From an uncultured Oscillospiraceae bacterium (lineage in GTDB: Bacteria; Bacillota; Clostridia; Oscillospirales; Acutalibacteraceae): a stretch of 5,487 nucleotides of DNA. Under the pieces are notes generated by a model, which saw nothing but the letters and a program-made list of their open reading frames with translations, was not told the DNA's origin and did no database searches. Below are positions 5,364 through 5,487 of the stretch, piece by piece (within the stretch, counting starts at the first letter, position 1; the number at the start of each line of letters is the position of its first letter). Both the position numbers and the translations under genes were made by a program. The stretch is taken from NCBI GenBank assembly GCA_900553525.1, contig USDZ01000119.1:1-5487 (forward strand). The letters run 5' to 3'.

Positions 5364-5487
5364 GAACTTTGTGCAATTTTTTCTTTGATATACAGCCTAA
5401 AACAGCCTTTCACCGGCGGATGATTCGTATTTGCCTGGTCAATTTGCCAGTTTTCACCAATTCAGCGGGAGAGAATAGCCCCGACGG

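Noticed and set aside
4540..5388. 282-codon plus-strand reading frame opposite mazG
   Set aside because: It is a shadow of mazG, whose metal-binding motifs, start site and promoter are all convincing on the minus strand.
5410..5487. 25-codon minus-strand frame ending in TGA at 5410-5412, and a plus-strand ATG at 5420 open to the edge
   Set aside because: Either could be the edge of a neighbouring gene, but both are too short, lack a recognisable motif, and the plus-strand start has no good ribosome binding site.

Overview
The window looks like chromosomal DNA of a spore-forming, probably anaerobic Firmicute. My best guess is a GC-rich Oscillospiraceae-type gut clostridium, by inference only. 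The reasons are a Na+-pumping decarboxylase beta subunit, the N-terminal half of the mother-cell sigma factor SigK, strong AGGAGG-type ribosome binding sites, TTG starts, and a mazG - hup - rqcP(yabO) cluster of Firmicutes type. No tRNA, rRNA or CRISPR array was seen.

Left part (1-1995, GC-rich). A partial oadB/gcdB-family gene runs leftwards off the window edge from a near-consensus promoter (TTGAAA-17-TATAAT). Divergent to it is a six-helix membrane protein of the YjdF/DUF2238 type with its own candidate promoter. Next is the start of sigK. Its reading frame is normal through sigma region 2.3 and then breaks at the Cys-Ile-Glu-Asn codons, where skin-type elements are known to split sigK. 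It ends 8 codons later in unrelated sequence.

Middle part (about 1969-3724, clearly more AT-rich from about 2160). This is an accessory island or rearrangement scar. It holds a 165-nt stretch that is open in two frames and may be a dispersed repeat, an intact GNAT acetyltransferase gene, a small unrecognised ORF or fragment, an 11-bp-stem terminator, and a decayed leftward DUF1643 pseudogene. The pseudogene has lost its 5' end and carries two frameshifts. Neither the C-terminal half of sigK nor a recombinase gene is present.

Right part (3722-5487, GC-rich). A leftward cluster starts at a good promoter (TTGAAA-17-TAAGAT): mazG (house-cleaning NTP pyrophosphohydrolase), hup (HU nucleoid protein), a terminator hairpin, then an S4-domain RqcP/YabO protein. 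The yabP/yabQ genes that commonly follow yabO in spore-formers are missing. The S4 stop codon lies on the junction with the DUF1643 pseudogene.

The main point of interest is that both edges of the AT-rich island abut damaged core context: sigK is cut at the skin site on one side, and the yabO neighbourhood is cut on the other. This fits an old skin-like insertion followed by deletion or rearrangement. An assembly join is also possible. I do not see a complete novel system.
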